DNA of 64,000 bases from Arcuatula senhousia (GCA_963971305.1 OZ020306.1:67305022-67369021); one strand, 5' to 3'; shown: positions 10,575 to 22,767, counted from the first letter of the stretch. A program made the numbers and translations. Notes: generated from the letters alone by a model not told the origin.

Positions 10575-11184
10575 AAGAAAAAAGAACAAAATTACAGAAG
10601 TCCTAATAATCGACATGCTCAACTTTAAAATAGACAACATATTTGTTCAGTTTGTTGAACATGATTTTCAGTATACAGTTGTGATTTCAATGGACACTAC
10701 TGTGCACATTTGCTTGCTGAGTTGTATCTTAATTCATATGACGCAGAGTCCTTACAATCACTTCTATATAAAAACGATCGTAAACCAGCTTTCTTTTTTT
10801 TACCTCATTTTCCGAAATATTGATAATGCTTTTCCACTGAACAATTGTTGATTTTGTGACTCTCTCCATCTTATATATCCTCAGAAAATTGAGATAAAGA
10901 GCGCAACGGATGCTATGAATTCTGCTTCATATTTAGATCTACATCTCGAAAAAGACTCCCAAGAAAAACTTTACACAAAGCTCTATGACAAACGTGATGA
11001 CTTCAACGTTGGAATTGTCAACTTTCCCTTCTTGTGTAGCAACATTCCGTCCGGTCCAGGTTATAGAGTTTATGAATCACAATTGATACGTTATCCCGGA
11101 GCTTGCGGAAATTATATCAATTTCCTTGGCGTCATGTTTGACGCAGAAATTTCTGACACATGCATAAAACTTCTGTCTTCTTAG
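10575..11184 (+). pseudogene. Penelope-like reverse transcriptase relic (C-terminal part)
   Basis: Fragments in two frames: 10615-10851 (MLNFKIDNIFVQF, matching the region before the GIPMGT motif) and 10915-11184 (SYLDLHLEKDSQ, KLYDKRDDFN, NFPFLCSNIP, SQLIRY). The same blocks appear in the better Naiad copy at 53560-54020. Catalytic YIDD is degraded to NIDN. This is a decayed copy with frameshifts. Confidence 0.75.
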
Positions 11185-12050
11185 TGTATCTAATTATTAC
11201 ACTATAATAGCGAGCACAGCTCGTAGCCGACACGAAGTGCCCGCGAGAGGTGAGATCTCTACAGCAAGTCCCCGCGAAAATTGCCTAATGCTGATATTGA
11301 TTTTTTTGTCCAGATGGCTTCTCACAATTTCACGTACACAATTTATACAGGTTTGATGTGAATTTGAAAATAATTACCAATTTTGCTTCTCCGACGTCTC
11401 ACAATTTTTTTTTTATGTAAATTTAAAACAAGGAAAAAAATATTTTGATGACGATGAGTTACTTCATTTTTTAAGAAAAATAAATTTTATTATTTTTTTT
11501 ACATTTTCTTCTTTTTACGCCCATTCGGCCCAAATACCTTGTCCCAATCTGAACATTCTAGAAAATGAAATGATAACAGTAAAACTAACTACGATCAAAC
11601 AGTTAACATTTGCATCAAAAGTGTCCACGTCTTTTTGGGAATGGGGCCTCTGTATCTTATATTCTGAATTCTAAACGATTTTATTCACCAATTGAGGCGT
11701 GGGACTCCGTCATATGAGGGCCAAAAAGAGGATCTATCGTTGATGTTTCATGGTATAGGGGGGACTTCGTCAACTCAAAAGGTATGTAAAAATACAATTT
11801 AGCTGTTCATTGACATCTTATATTTTTGCTGTGCTCGCATTTAGGCAATGCCTTCCTCATATTATCGATTTCATAACATAACACAATGAAAATAAATTAA
11901 ATTGTTTAAACTGGAAAACATGTTAAAATTATTTTAAACTTTACTCACAAAGGTGTATAGTTCATTTCGTGTCACTTACTACATCTCCAAATAGCAATGT
12001 AAATTGATTATTTTTGTACACTTTCCATAAAAATAAGTTTATGAAATAAA
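11185..12050. other. Intergenic, no gene recognised
   Basis: AT-rich. GCGAGCACAGC at 11210 reappears inverted at 11828, a weak hint of a roughly 650-bp TIR element, but the similarity does not extend convincingly. Confidence 0.4.
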
Positions 12051-12061
12051 TCAATATTCTT

Positions 12062-14585
12062 ATGGGAGACTTCAATGCGAAGATAGGTAGTAAGAACAGC
12101 GGCTATGAGAAAGTTATGGGACTTTTTGGAGTAGAAGACATGAATGAGAATGGAGAGAGATTTGCCGATGCATGTGCACTTATAAACTTTGTCATTGGTG
12201 GGAGCATTTTCCAACACAAAAGAATCCATAAAACAACATGGGTCTCACCTGACCACGTGACCGAAAATCAGATCGACCACATCTGTATTAGCAAGATGTA
12301 CCACCGATCACTATTAGATGTGAGAGTGAAGAGGGGAGCATATGTTGCCTCAGACCACCATCTTGTTACTGCAAATATCAAGCTCAAACTGAAGAAAAAC
12401 TGGAATGAAAAGGAAAAAAGGAAGTCATGATTCAACGTCAATTTCTTGAGGGACGAAACAACACACAGGGATTTTAGAATTACATTAGCTAACAAATTCT
12501 AAACCCTACAAGAATTACTGGAGGGCGAAAATGACACAAGAATTGAGCATTATTGGAAGGATTACAAAGAAACTGTAGTGGAAACATGTGAAGAGATATT
12601 GGGAAGAAGAAAACCAAAGCAGAAAGATTGGATGTCAGCTATTACTTACAGGAAGATCGAGGCCATGAAAACCAAGAAAGGGGCAATCAACAACAGCCGC
12701 ACCAGAACATCCAAGGCTAAAGCACAGCAGGAATATAATGAAGTCAATAAAGAGGTAAAGAAAGAAAAGTGTAAGAAAAGACAAGAGGGAATATGTAGAA
12801 GGACTGGCAGAACAAGCAGAGACTGCAGCGGCAAGCAGGAATAAGAAAGCGCTTTATGACACCACCAAGAAAGAAGCAGGAAGGAGCAAACCAATGGAAA
12901 GACCAGTTAAGAACAAAGATTGTAATTTGCTTTCAGAAACAAGTAAACAACTAAACAGATGGGCAAATCACTTTGAAGAGTTGCTCAATAGACCAACGTC
13001 AGATAACACACAGATATACTGCCTGCAGATACACGGACCTACCAATCAACTGCAAACCACCTAGCAGGGCAGATATTCAGAGAGCAATAAAGCAGCTTAA
13101 GAATGGCAAGGCCTCAGGACCATGTGAGATTCCAGCAGAAGTACTAAAAACGGACCTTATTACAATGGTTGAATAATTGTAAAACATGTTTGCCAAGATC
13201 TGGATTGAAGAAGAAATACCAACAGAATAGAAAGAATGACATCTTATTAAGCTGCCAAAGAAAGGAGTCCTTGGACTATGCTCAAGTTATAAAGGGATAA
13301 GCGCTACTGTCTGTTCTAGCAAAAGTGTTCAACAGAGTGGTTTTAGAGCGACTGAAAGGGCCAGTTGATGAGAAACTGCGTAACCATTAGGCAGGTTTCA
13401 GAAAGAACAGATCATGTACTGACCAGATAGCGACACTTCGCATCATTATAGAGCAGTCCATAGAATGGAACTCTCCACTATACACAAATTTTGTAGACAA
13501 CGAGAAGGCTTTTGACAGTCTGGACAGGGAGATGTTATGACACTGATAAGACATTACGGAGTGCCTCAAAAGTTTGTAAACCTTATAAAAACTCACTTTT
13601 ATCAGGTTTACATATGGAGGAATGTCCTGCAGAGTAGTGCACGGAGGGCTTTAGAGTCAAGACCGGAGTAAGGCAGGGATGTTTGCTTTCATCATTTTTG
13701 TCTCTGCTCGCAATAGACTGGATCATGAAGACCACAACAAGAGGAAAGAGAAACGGAATACAATGGACACTCTGGAACCAGCTGGATGATATGGATTTTG
13801 AGGGTGAATTAACACTCCTTTCACACAATCATCAACAGATGCAGGAGAAGTCCCCAGAACTACTCAGAACCTCAGTTACCATATGACTCAACATACACAG
13901 AGCAAAGACTTAGATCCTGAAAGTTAATACCACCTACAATGAGCCAGTAAGCCTAAATGGAGACCCACTAGAAGAAGTAGAGTCATTCACATACCTTGGC
14001 AGTGTAGTCGACAAACAAGGAGGTACAGATGCTGATGTCAACACCATAATCGGCAATGCAAGAGGGGCATTCATCCAACTCAGAAACATATGGAATTTAC
14101 GAGTCATCTGCAGGAACCCCAAGCTTCGACTTTTCAACTCGAACGTGAAATCAGTCCTCCTGTATTGTACGGAAACCTGGAGATTTACCAAGGCCACCAG
14201 CCATAAGATCCAGACATTTGTAAACCAATGTCTTCGCCATATCCTTTACATCAGCTGACCTGAAACCATCAGTAACAAGGAATTATTGAGAAAGACCAAC
14301 CAGTGTCCAGTTGAAGACGAGATCCCTAGAAGAAAGTGGGGATGGCTTGGGACACTCTAAGGAAGCCGAGTGGAAACATCACGAGACAGGCGCTATCATG
14401 GACACCCTAAGGAAAGAGAAAACGAAGACGACCGAGAAAAGGGACCTGGAATCAGATGTTAAGCTGACAGGAAAGACATTGGGACAACTGGAACAAACAG
14501 CAAAGAACAGACAGCGCTGGACGACTGTCGTCGATGGCCTATGCACCAGAAAGAGCGAAGCGCCAAGTAAGTAAGTAAGTAAGTA
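12062..14585 (+). pseudogene. 5'-truncated, decayed LINE (RTE-like) endonuclease-RT
   Basis: Plus-strand fragments in order: C-terminal half of an APE-type endonuclease (GDFNAKIG at 12064, TENQIDHICI near 12262, SDHHLV near 12352); RT palm (VDNEKAFDSLDRE near 13490, TGVRQGCLLS near 13662, LAIDWIMKTTTRGKRNGIQW); then a C-terminal domain (SFTYLGSVVDKQGGTDADV near 13982, RRKWGWLG near 14327, VVDGLC near 14530). Several frameshifts and stops break it. The N-terminal half of the endonuclease is missing. It ends in a pure AAGT/AAGTAAGT tail at 14563-14585, the microsatellite-like 3' end typical of RTE-type LINEs. Clade assignment is tentative. Confidence 0.8.
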
Positions 14586-14916
14586 ATACAATTATACAGA
14601 TATTTGAAATATAATATAATAAAACTGTATTGAATAAAATTACTTACATTTATTTAATACTTATCTTTTCTCCTTGAATAAGCATGATAAGACAAGTACT
14701 AACACGACGCACATGCAACAGGAAATACCAAAATAAAATTACAATCATTTGAAATCTTAGTACTCGCATTGACCTAGATGACACGCTGCACACGATAGTA
14801 CACATGTACTTATATATTATCAAAATCGCCATCGCTCAAAAGATTAAACCAAATCACCAATTGCTACATAATTTATATTGATCCAAGCTTAGACTAGATA
14901 GTAGATCTATGATTAA
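14586..14916. other. AT-rich spacer, nothing recognised
   Basis: No coding or repeat signal that I can name. Confidence 0.4.
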
Positions 14917-14948
14917 AAAATTACAAATACCAAAACGCGGGTATAAAC

Positions 14949-15014
14949 GGTTAATTTGGATATGCTATATATCGATATTTCAAGGAGTAACCTCTCATCA
15001 GTAGCATTTGATTC
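14949..15014 (-). ncRNA. Type I hammerhead ribozyme (copy 3)
   Basis: Core CTGATGA and GAAA intact; stem I ATGCTA/TAGCAT; stem II GAGG/CCTT, loop TTACT; stem III ATA/TAT, loop TCGA. The outer stem I extension differs from copies 1-2 (GAATCAA instead of GGTTTAA) and pairs poorly. Predicted cut between plus 14968 and 14967. Confidence 0.85.
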
Positions 15015-15323
15015 AAAACAATGGAAGGTCATATTCCAAGACTGTTGAAAACGAAAAGTACTCAAAACCAAAACGTTCGAACAAGGAAGCCAAATCCAGC
15101 ACCGAGGATATCGACCATGTGCATTACAAGGAAAGAAACCTGGTGTTTTAAACAATTTTGAATTCGGAAATCCCTGCGACAAATATATTTGAAATTTAAT
15201 GGTAAATCGTGTCAGACAAGTCTGACGACCAGGCTTGTGATTACCCTCGGGGACCTCTGGTCGCCAGGAGCAGTTATCGCCCAGTGGTTTCAAAATTACA
15301 AATACCAAAACGCGGGTATAAAC

Positions 15324-15389
15324 GGTTAATTTGGATATGCTATATATCGATATTTCATGGAGTAACCTCTCATCAGTAGCATTTGATTC
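15324..15389 (-). ncRNA. Hammerhead ribozyme, stem II damaged (copy 4)
   Basis: Core and stems I and III as in copy 3. Stem II reads GAGG/CCAT, with one A-A mismatch, so activity may be reduced. Predicted cut between plus 15343 and 15342, 375 nt from copy 3. Confidence 0.75.
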
Positions 15390-15654
15390 AAAACAATGGA
15401 AGGTCATATTCCAAAACTGTTGAAAACGAAAAGTACTCAAAACCAAAACGTTCGAACAAGGAAGCCAAATCCAGCACCGAGGATATCGACCATGTGCATT
15501 ACAAGGACAGAAACCTGGTGTTTTAAACAATTTTGAATTTAGAAATCGGAAATTCCTGCGACAAATATATTTGAAATTTTATGGTAAATTGTGTAAGACA
15601 AGTCTGACGACCAGGCTTGTGATTACCCTCGGGGACCTCTGGTCCACCAGCAGC

Positions 15655-18595
15655 AAGTTAGTAAACTAATAAACTTATTAGTAAAAAAATCAAATAACAA
15701 TGTCTTTGTCGACGCATCACCGACAAAAGGCTGACTGTCGTATGTAAGTAGTTGTGTCAACCGTGACCCGAACACAGCATGTCGACAGTTATATTGTTAT
15801 GGTTGCGCCAATGTCGGTTCAACCAAAGCACGTCATCCATCGACTTTGATTTGTTGGTCCAACGTTGTCCCGACGCATGATTACCGACTCCGACCATTGA
15901 CCGACCATGTCAACCCTCAGCATACGTCGGACTGTCGGTGCATTGTTGATTGGGAGCTATCGATATGTTTGATACTTTCAGAAAAAACCCACTTTCCATG
16001 AATATCACATAGTTTGGTGAGACATGGTTAATCTTGGGAACAATGTTGGTAATGTCACTGACAATTAACTGAAATGACAATGATGTTACCAACACAAATT
16101 CAAATAGATTTTAAATGCTCTTTTGTGCAATAAAGGTGATTTTTCCTATATCATCAACTTGTTTTAAGCGTATAAATCATAAAAATGAGAACTTTATAGG
16201 TATGTCAGTGATGTTACAGAATAGTGTCAGTTATTTTGAAAATGTCAATGGAAAATAGTTTTAATGAAAAATTGATATGGATATGCAATAAATGGTTTCT
16301 GAATTAAGGTTCACAAGACTACAAATCTAAACATATGTACAAACTTTTAATTCCTATTATATTGGTAGTTAAGTCGCCCAAAACATAGTTTTGGGGACTT
16401 ATTGTTTTTGCACCGTTTCTTCTTCTTCTTATTATTATTAAGGTCTTTCCCTTTCTGTAGGAAAGACCTTCTTGTATTTCTTATGATTATTATTTTTTTT
16501 TCGCCACCAAAAAAAAAGAAATACTTAACGTAACATTACGAAACTTCATAAAATTAACCGACACTATGAGAGCATGACTTGAGTAACCCTGCAAAACCGA
16601 TCTATTTTTAGTAACGAAGTTATCTGCCTAAGACCGAAATTCCTTGTGTGCAGATAAACTCAGAAACCATAATCGGTATCGAAAATCTAAAGTGGGGAAA
16701 ATGTTGGTGGACTCATGACAATGGCTCGTAACGAAGAAAAACAAATCCGATTCACTTCGTGGTTACGCGTTTTTGAGTCGAAACCTGTTGCGACACGTCA
16801 ATTTCTTTTTCTTCAAAACAATTAGTCCAAGAGACTTGGGACCTTCACCAATCATCCTAGGTGACATATGTTGCATTCAAAAATGTCAAGGTCAAAGGTC
16901 AAATTTCAAGCTGAGATGTCATGGTACACCTTGTTACCTGTTTAGCTCAAAAACCATACAAAATTTAAGCAGACATGTAATGGGGAAAAAGTAGTCTTAA
17001 TTAGAACTTTATTTGATATTAAATATCGAACACTCAGCGACAAACCGTTTTTGAGTTATGGCCCTTAACGCGTTTTGGCTTAACGGTTTTTGGCTTATAA
17101 CTTGAAAACGGTTCGAGATGACATAGTAAACATATGGGTTATTTGAGACGTTAAACTTATGCCCTTCGATATTACACCAAAGTCGTATGGCTACGGACAG
17201 GCATTTTCAAAATAGCCGCCATCGGAAACTGTTTTTTTAGTATAACACATAAACCGTTAAAAATTTAAGCCGACAATACATGAAAAAATGTTAACCAATT
17301 CGAAAGCCACAAAAAATGTTTTAATTGGAAAAGCGTAAACCTGTTGTTTTTGAGGTTTGGCCCTTGATTCGTATTTTGAAAATTAATTTAAAAATACAAC
17401 ATAGTCAGAAATCAATGAAAAATAATTTCTAGAGATATTTTGATGCGAGGAACAACGTGGAATCATCGATTTTGAAATTCACGACAAATTGAAAAAATGG
17501 CCGCCTTTTCCAAGATGACCAGGGGCGACATCTGCTATTGCTCGCAATGGCAATTTTAGTTATTCTTCTGATTCATAATCGTGAAATTGTCTCCCTAATA
17601 CAAGAAAAAGATTTAAGGAAATTGAATAACACTTGTTGGATTGGATAGTGGGTTCCTCAAAGGCGTGTGATCAAGTTTTGAAATTTTTAAGATGGCCGCC
17701 AATTCAAAATGACCACCGTTTCAAAATGGCCGCCCTCTGAAAATAGGGGCAGATTATTTTTGCATTGAATCGTCTTAAAAACGGCTATCTAGGTAAAGTA
17801 GGTATGCTGAGTATAAATCTGTGACCAGATTTGCAATCCCACTGCCGATTTTTAAAATGGCGCTCGTTTAACCACACCCGCCCCCTAAAAACGTCAACTT
17901 TGTCCGATTTCAACGAAATTTGATTTCTAGACTTATTTTGATGCACTGATTTGAATAGAACCCTATCCAAAGCGATTTTTCGCGACATGTGTGTTTGCGT
18001 CCCAACACAATTATACGTAGTTATTTTTGATATTCAAGATCTAAAGTTTTATTTTACATGTACATTTTTTTAGGAACTATTTTTTTACTGCTGTCTAAAT
18101 TGTGTAATGCTATTTATAAGAAAATAAATTGTCAGAGTCAACATAATAGACAAGTTTTATGTTCCAATATAAACTTTTTAAAGATTAATTTTTTATTCCA
18201 AATTTTTAGCAAAAGTAACATCACTTTTTTCAAAACTGACGAGTTGCCTTTAAGCTTTTAAAAGTAAATATTTTGAATTTTCATAACTTTGAAATGATTT
18301 TACATAAAAATCAAAACAATTTAGTAAAAATATGAATTAGGAGCTTGACAATGGAAATCCCACCATCTTTTATAAAGACCAATTTCAAATCGCAGCACTA
18401 CAATGTACTTTAAAAAAAACAATAATTACAACCACCTGTATAAACAAAAACTTTTAAGTAGCAGGTGATAATGGAAATAAGAAATAAAAAAAACATGTAG
18501 CTTTTTTATTATTTTTTTTTTATTTTAATCATTTCTTTAGATTTTGTTGAACGTTTTCGAAAATAATTAAGCTATATAAGTTAAAAATATTTACA
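15655..18595. other. Non-coding stretch with dispersed-repeat remnants
   Basis: No gene found. A hairpin AAGGTCTTTCC...GGAAAGACCTT lies at 16440-16470, followed by a TATTTCTTATGATTATTATT flank; the same hairpin and flank recur at 21917-21960. AAGGTCAAAGGTCA at 16889-16902 is a DR1-type motif. Several AAAATGGCCGCC-type motifs occur between 17200 and 17860, and 18000-18595 is very AT-rich. Confidence 0.5.
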
Positions 18596-18599
18596 TAAA

Positions 18600-18990
18600 A
18601 AAATATTTAGTGGCTGTAGTTGTATTGGGTTATTGCAGTTTTGAATGATTCGATGGAATAATTCATAAAGATATTAACAGGGATGCTGTTCCATAGTTTT
18701 ATGGGTCTTGGAAAGGGTTATTGATGTCTTACTTGAAGTCTGCATTGTGGGATCTGGAAGGTTAAGAAGTGCATATTTCTAGACTGTCTGAGAAGTGGAA
18801 TATATGACTTTGTCAATTTTATTAATGGCTACTAAGTTGTGTTGTATTTTGTAAAGAGTACAAGTCGTGCATCTGATTTTATATATTCAAGGCTTCTCAT
18901 GTTCAAATTGTTAAACATGTGTGATACGCTAGAGGTGGCATCTATTAATCACGAACCTAGCTGCTTGTCTTTGGATCATTTCAATGTATA
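18600..18990 (-). pseudogene. LINE reverse-transcriptase C-terminal relic
   Basis: Minus-strand translation gives the C-terminal pattern of jockey/CR1-type LINE proteins: IQRQAARFVINRCH, then LNMRSLEYIKSDARLVLFTK, then RPIKLWNSIPVNI and SIESFKTAIT. At least three stops are present. Only the last roughly 130 codons remain, as expected for a 5'-truncated LINE. Confidence 0.75.
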
Positions 18991-19480
18991 TCATTCTTAT
19001 GGATATCATTATATCTCCATTCATTCATTATGAAGTTTCATGTGAATCATGAGTTAATAGAAGGAAACACAAAAAAACTAAGATCATATACAAATTAACT
19101 TTAACAGTTAGTACACTTTCTCTTTCCCCTTCCCTCCCAATGCTCATAGTGTACTGTCGTACGACCTTAGAACACCGAAGAGGAGGTTTGAATTGACTCA
19201 TCGAAGCTAGATTTTAAATTACTAATGGCATTCGGATATGTATCTTCTACAGTTGCAGCTCAACTTACCATCTCTATATTGTCATATAATACACACAGAG
19301 CTGCTGCAACACTATATTACTGATATTGAAAGGTGTTTTATTTGTAAATTGTTTAAAAAGCACCGTCTCTTTCCTTGATATCCTGGTATTTGGTAACCCT
19401 CATTCCTTGAACGTCTAATTTTGATTCCGGTGTTTTGATTCAAATGCTGCTAACAATCAATGATTTTATAAACATTTCAG

Positions 19481-19634
19481 GCGGGTATAGCAGACAACCA
19501 GTTGACAATGGCATTAGAACCGGAAGCAGCTTCTATCTACTGTCAATATTTGCCAACAGAGAAGTTACAGGGAGCGGAAAAAGGATTCATGATGTCAAAA
19601 GTTGGAACACAGTACATGGTGGTTGATAATGGTG
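19481..19634 (+). CDS. HSPA12-like Hsp70 gene, internal exon
   Basis: This exon codes 51 residues of the ATPase domain of a heat shock 70 kDa protein 12-like protein, an atypical Hsp70 thought to act as an ATP-dependent chaperone or signalling adaptor. Seen: AGIADNQLTMALEPEAASIY, where the LEPEAAS block is diagnostic, ending in YMVVDNG. A good acceptor (TTTATAAACATTTCAG) precedes 19481 and a consensus donor GTAAGT follows 19634. The exon ends in phase 1 and joins the exon at 33611 to complete the DNGGGTVDIT phosphate-2 motif. Upstream exons for the N-terminal ATPase lobe were not recognised in this window. The HSPA12 family is strongly expanded in bivalves, so the exact paralogue is undetermined. 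Confidence 0.9.
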
Positions 19635-20921
19635 GTAAGTTGAAAAAAAATCTAAACAAATGAACAACTAAGCTGATTTAAGGAAAACCAACTTAAAAGT
19701 TAAAGGTTCTAAAATTTCAGAAGAAAACACATGCTAACCTAAGAGAAAATCAAAGTATTGAAACAAATATGGTGTATGATTTTTCGGATGAAGTATTTGA
19801 TTCTGGTCATTGTACAATACATCGCCTTACTCGTTGTGTAAATGAATGGCTTTAAGTTTGTTATTTTTCTGCTACTCTTTGAGCATATTACATTAAATAT
19901 TACTATTATTGTTCAAAAATTCATTGTCGACTTGAGATTATATTATTATATCACATGTTACGTGTTGTAAAGCAAAATATAGTATAAACGATAATTGGAT
20001 GTGTAATAAGTGTACGTGACACAACATACATAGTCAAAATCCCGGGGTTACTTCCTTATTTTTAGTACAGGACGTGCGGCAGTAGGTCTGAAAATGGTAC
20101 AAGAATGAATACTAATAATCTCTGGATTTTGAAAATAAAAAATATGAATGGTAATACTATCCACATAAATGCACTTATTGTGGTAGAGCAAGAAACTTTT
20201 CAGCGAATCGACGCTTCATGCATGTGTAAAATAGATTAAATAGTCAAGTGATAATTTATCAGGAATTTATTTACCAGAACTAATACTTATTAATAATTTA
20301 AGAAAGGATATGGAGTAAATGAACATGAGACCACAACACATATGTTAACTCTAACTGCAATTAATTTTTATGAACTGTATGGCCATTTTGGAAAATTATT
20401 CCTCATAAGCAGCACTAGAACCCAAACAAAGGAATTCCAAAAGATGTTCAAAATGCATCAAGCCAAGCGAAATCCGAATATATATAGCTATATATTTTAT
20501 ATTTTACCCAGAATTACTGTAAAATTAAACGTAAATTAATACAAGAAGATAAATTGGTACACCTAAAAAATACTGAAAATTTCTAAATTACTACCCGAAT
20601 CTGCTGCACGTACCTGTAAAACAATACATAGGGAGTATTCTCCCCGGGGACAAACGGCAATTTAAAAATTCACAATCATTGAAAGACAGCCAACAGTCGT
20701 CAACGTCGCTTCTTGCCATCTTGTATTGGCCATGTTGGCCGAAGACTAAAATACAAAACAAATTTTCAATACCGATCTCCGTCTTATTACCGAAAGAATC
20801 AGTGCTATCCATAGCATAGAACAATTAACACAAGAATCCAATGACAAATAGATGTTGCGATAAGGATTTCCGTGCTAGGGACCAGCACATATAAAACGTT
20901 GCAGAGTTAAGTTACCCTTTT

Positions 20922-21297
20922 CACCGTCGTGTACATGAGAAGGATCGGTCATTTCAAGATGGCACGAGCGAAAGACAATTGGTGGCTTCCTCCAGAGTTG
21001 CGTTTTGGTAAGTTAAGCCCATAGTTTTGTGATAAATTACCGATTTTAGGGGAAATGCCTGCTTCGATTTTCATTTAAGATGTTTACTCGCCTTTGGGAG
21101 TTTTTTTATGGAATACCCATCCATGCTTTTTTCCATCGGTCTTATATATGTACCTATTACACCTATTAGATATGTAAAATTTTGTAAAGTGCTGTAGATT
21201 TCATACAATATCACTGAAAAGAAACCCCTCCCTGATTTGACCCAGCGAAGTATCTGCCATCTTGAAATGACCGATCATTCTCACGTACACGACAGTG
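20922..21297. mobile_element. 376-bp TIR element (MITE) with CTTTT duplication
   Basis: The inverted ends of about 43 bp start CACCGTCGTGTACATGAGAA (left) and CACTGTCGTGTACGTGAGAA (right arm inverted), both continuing GATCGGTCATTTCAAGATGG. CTTTT flanks each side (20917-20921 and 21298-21302). A CAC terminus with a 5-bp duplication is compatible with Transib, but no transposase is present to test this. Confidence 0.8.
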
Positions 21298-21367
21298 CTT
21301 TTGGGCCAAAACTGCAGTGCTTAAAAATGACCCTATTATTAAAAAGAAAATTAATATTTTGAAGTAA

Positions 21368-21650
21368 GGGGGTGACCATTTGGTTTTTAGGGGGGGGGGG
21401 GCTATGGTGAAATTTGAAATAAAAAGGCAATATGGCAAAAGTCCAGAAATAAAAAGGGAGGACAGTGCTTTGAATGAAAAAAAAGGCAGGATGGTTTCTT
21501 TGGTTGAAAAATTTATAGTAGCTTTTAACAATAAAAAAAAATTGCGCGCGAAAAAAATCCATACTCTGCTTTTTCCGAAATAAAAAAGCAGGACGAAGAA
21601 AATCTCCATAGCCCCCCCCCCCCCCCCATAAAAATCAAATGGTATCTCCC
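21368..21650. mobile_element. 283-bp PIF/Harbinger-like MITE, copy 1
   Basis: Inverted ends GGGGGTGACCATTTGG and GGGAGATACCATTTGA, each followed by a long G run and GCTATGG. Flanked by TAA at 21365-21367 and 21651-21653. A 3-bp TWA duplication is the hallmark of PIF/Harbinger. Same size and end structure as 35692-35973. Non-coding. Confidence 0.75.
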
Positions 21651-21916
21651 TAAATCTCAAATGATGTATATTTCTATCTAAGAAGACTTATATCAAAGAT
21701 TTTACCAAATTATTTTATTCGTATCCTCTGCTTAATCAATTATTTAGCCAGCTTTCATTCCCAAAGGACTTTTTTGAGTTTATGTGCTTTATAAACAACG
21801 TTTACATAAAATCAGGAAGGGAGGTTCCCTTTACAATAAAATTCGACGTGTTAAGTTATTTTTTCAAAAAAATAACGATATTTATTGGAGAATTTCGTGA
21901 AAGATTTTACTATTTT

Positions 21917-21959
21917 AGGTCTTTCCCTTTTCGAAATGTAAGACCTTATTATATTTCTT

Positions 21960-21997
<38 letters not shown>

Positions 21998-22060
21998 AAT
22001 TATTATTACTATTATTACAATTATTATTATTAATATTATTATTATTATTACAAGTGTGAC
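21917..22060 (+). repeat. AGGTCTTTCC hairpin remnant plus (GAT)n/(ATT)n microsatellite
   Basis: 21917-21948 is a degenerate copy of the hairpin at 16440-16470 with the same TATTTCTTATGAT flank, here followed by 13 GAT units and then ATT-rich sequence. The long D/I homopolymer frames across it are artefacts of the microsatellite. Confidence 0.8.
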
Positions 22061-22184
22061 CGTTTCTATAAATATACAATGTTTTTTTTTATTTATTAAA
22101 ATATTTGCATATCTACCTCTCATGAAGTATATAATTAAGATGTGTAATAATTGACAGGGACTGGTTACAATTACCCCCAAAATA

Positions 22185-22545
22185 TTCTTTCTTCGTTATC
22201 AGCCTCAGTAGAAAAGTTCAAAATTGAGTTAAAAGATATGGCGATTAATTGTTTTAATTGGTGTTTGACTGGTCTGCTGTACTGATATGATCACCTCAAT
22301 ATCCCTATTGTGTCTCACAACTATGTTTTGTTCTATGGTCATTACCGGATCCTAAGATCGCAATGGAAGAGGGAAGTTTGGCGCCATAAACCTGGTTTAA
22401 CCCACCATTTCGTTTGAAATGCCTGTACCAAGTCAGGACCATTGCGATCCACAAATTCTCCGGTATGACTGATTCGTTTTTGTCATTTTCTCTGGACTAT
22501 GAGATTGATCATTCAAGTTCGGTAGTTTTGTTATTGCCTTTATTT
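22185..22545 (+). mobile_element. Penelope-like element 3'-end relic
   Basis: It starts in the last RT codons (VEKFKIEL, as at 42440) and continues into the conserved 3' UTR: CGCAATGGAAGAGGGA, AACCTGGTTTAACCCACCA, TTCAAGTTCGGTAGTTTTGT. The same UTR recurs at 28340, 55590 and 58270. Confidence 0.75.
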
Positions 22546-22767
22546 ACCCTTCTACGTCATTTGAACTAACTCTAGTCCTGCGTTAAGTTGTAATATTGCT
22601 GTCCTCTGTATCTACTGATTATATACAAACCATTTAGATATGATAAAAATATGTTTTTTTTACCCGTGTGTATTTCACTTACTAATGGCTCAGTTATTAT
22701 TGCTACTAGGTTGCTTATAGTTTGTAAAAAAGTATTATATGAACAGGATGTATAATCGAATATTATA

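Larger units (their letters stand above)
14913..15530 (-). other. Long open frame spanning more than one retrozyme unit
   Basis: A minus-strand frame of 205 codons runs through one whole 375-nt unit (125 codons) and into the next without a stop, repeating FKTPGF.PCNAHGRYPRC. On a one-unit circular RNA this frame would be endless. The other locus closes it (2112), and no domain is recognised, so translation is unsupported. Confidence 0.25.
14917..15654 (-). mobile_element. Hammerhead-ribozyme retrozyme, about two 375-bp units
   Basis: The ttacaaatac sequence at 14921 repeats at 15296 (period 375). The second unit ends at 15654 at CAGCAG, short of a full turn. It is related to, but distinct from, the 381-bp units at 1781-2402. 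Each unit has a type I hammerhead on the minus strand. Near-dimeric copies with both ends at a similar point in the unit fit insertion of a circle-derived or multimeric RNA; this is inference. Clear target-site duplications were not found by eye. Confidence 0.8.

Noticed and set aside
11207..11840. TIR element with GCGAGCACAGC ends
   Set aside because: Only 11 bp match and no flanking duplication was found.
21782..22180. Open frames with poly-Asp, poly-Met or poly-Ile on both strands
   Set aside because: They are produced by the (GAT)n/(ATT)n microsatellite; no gene context.
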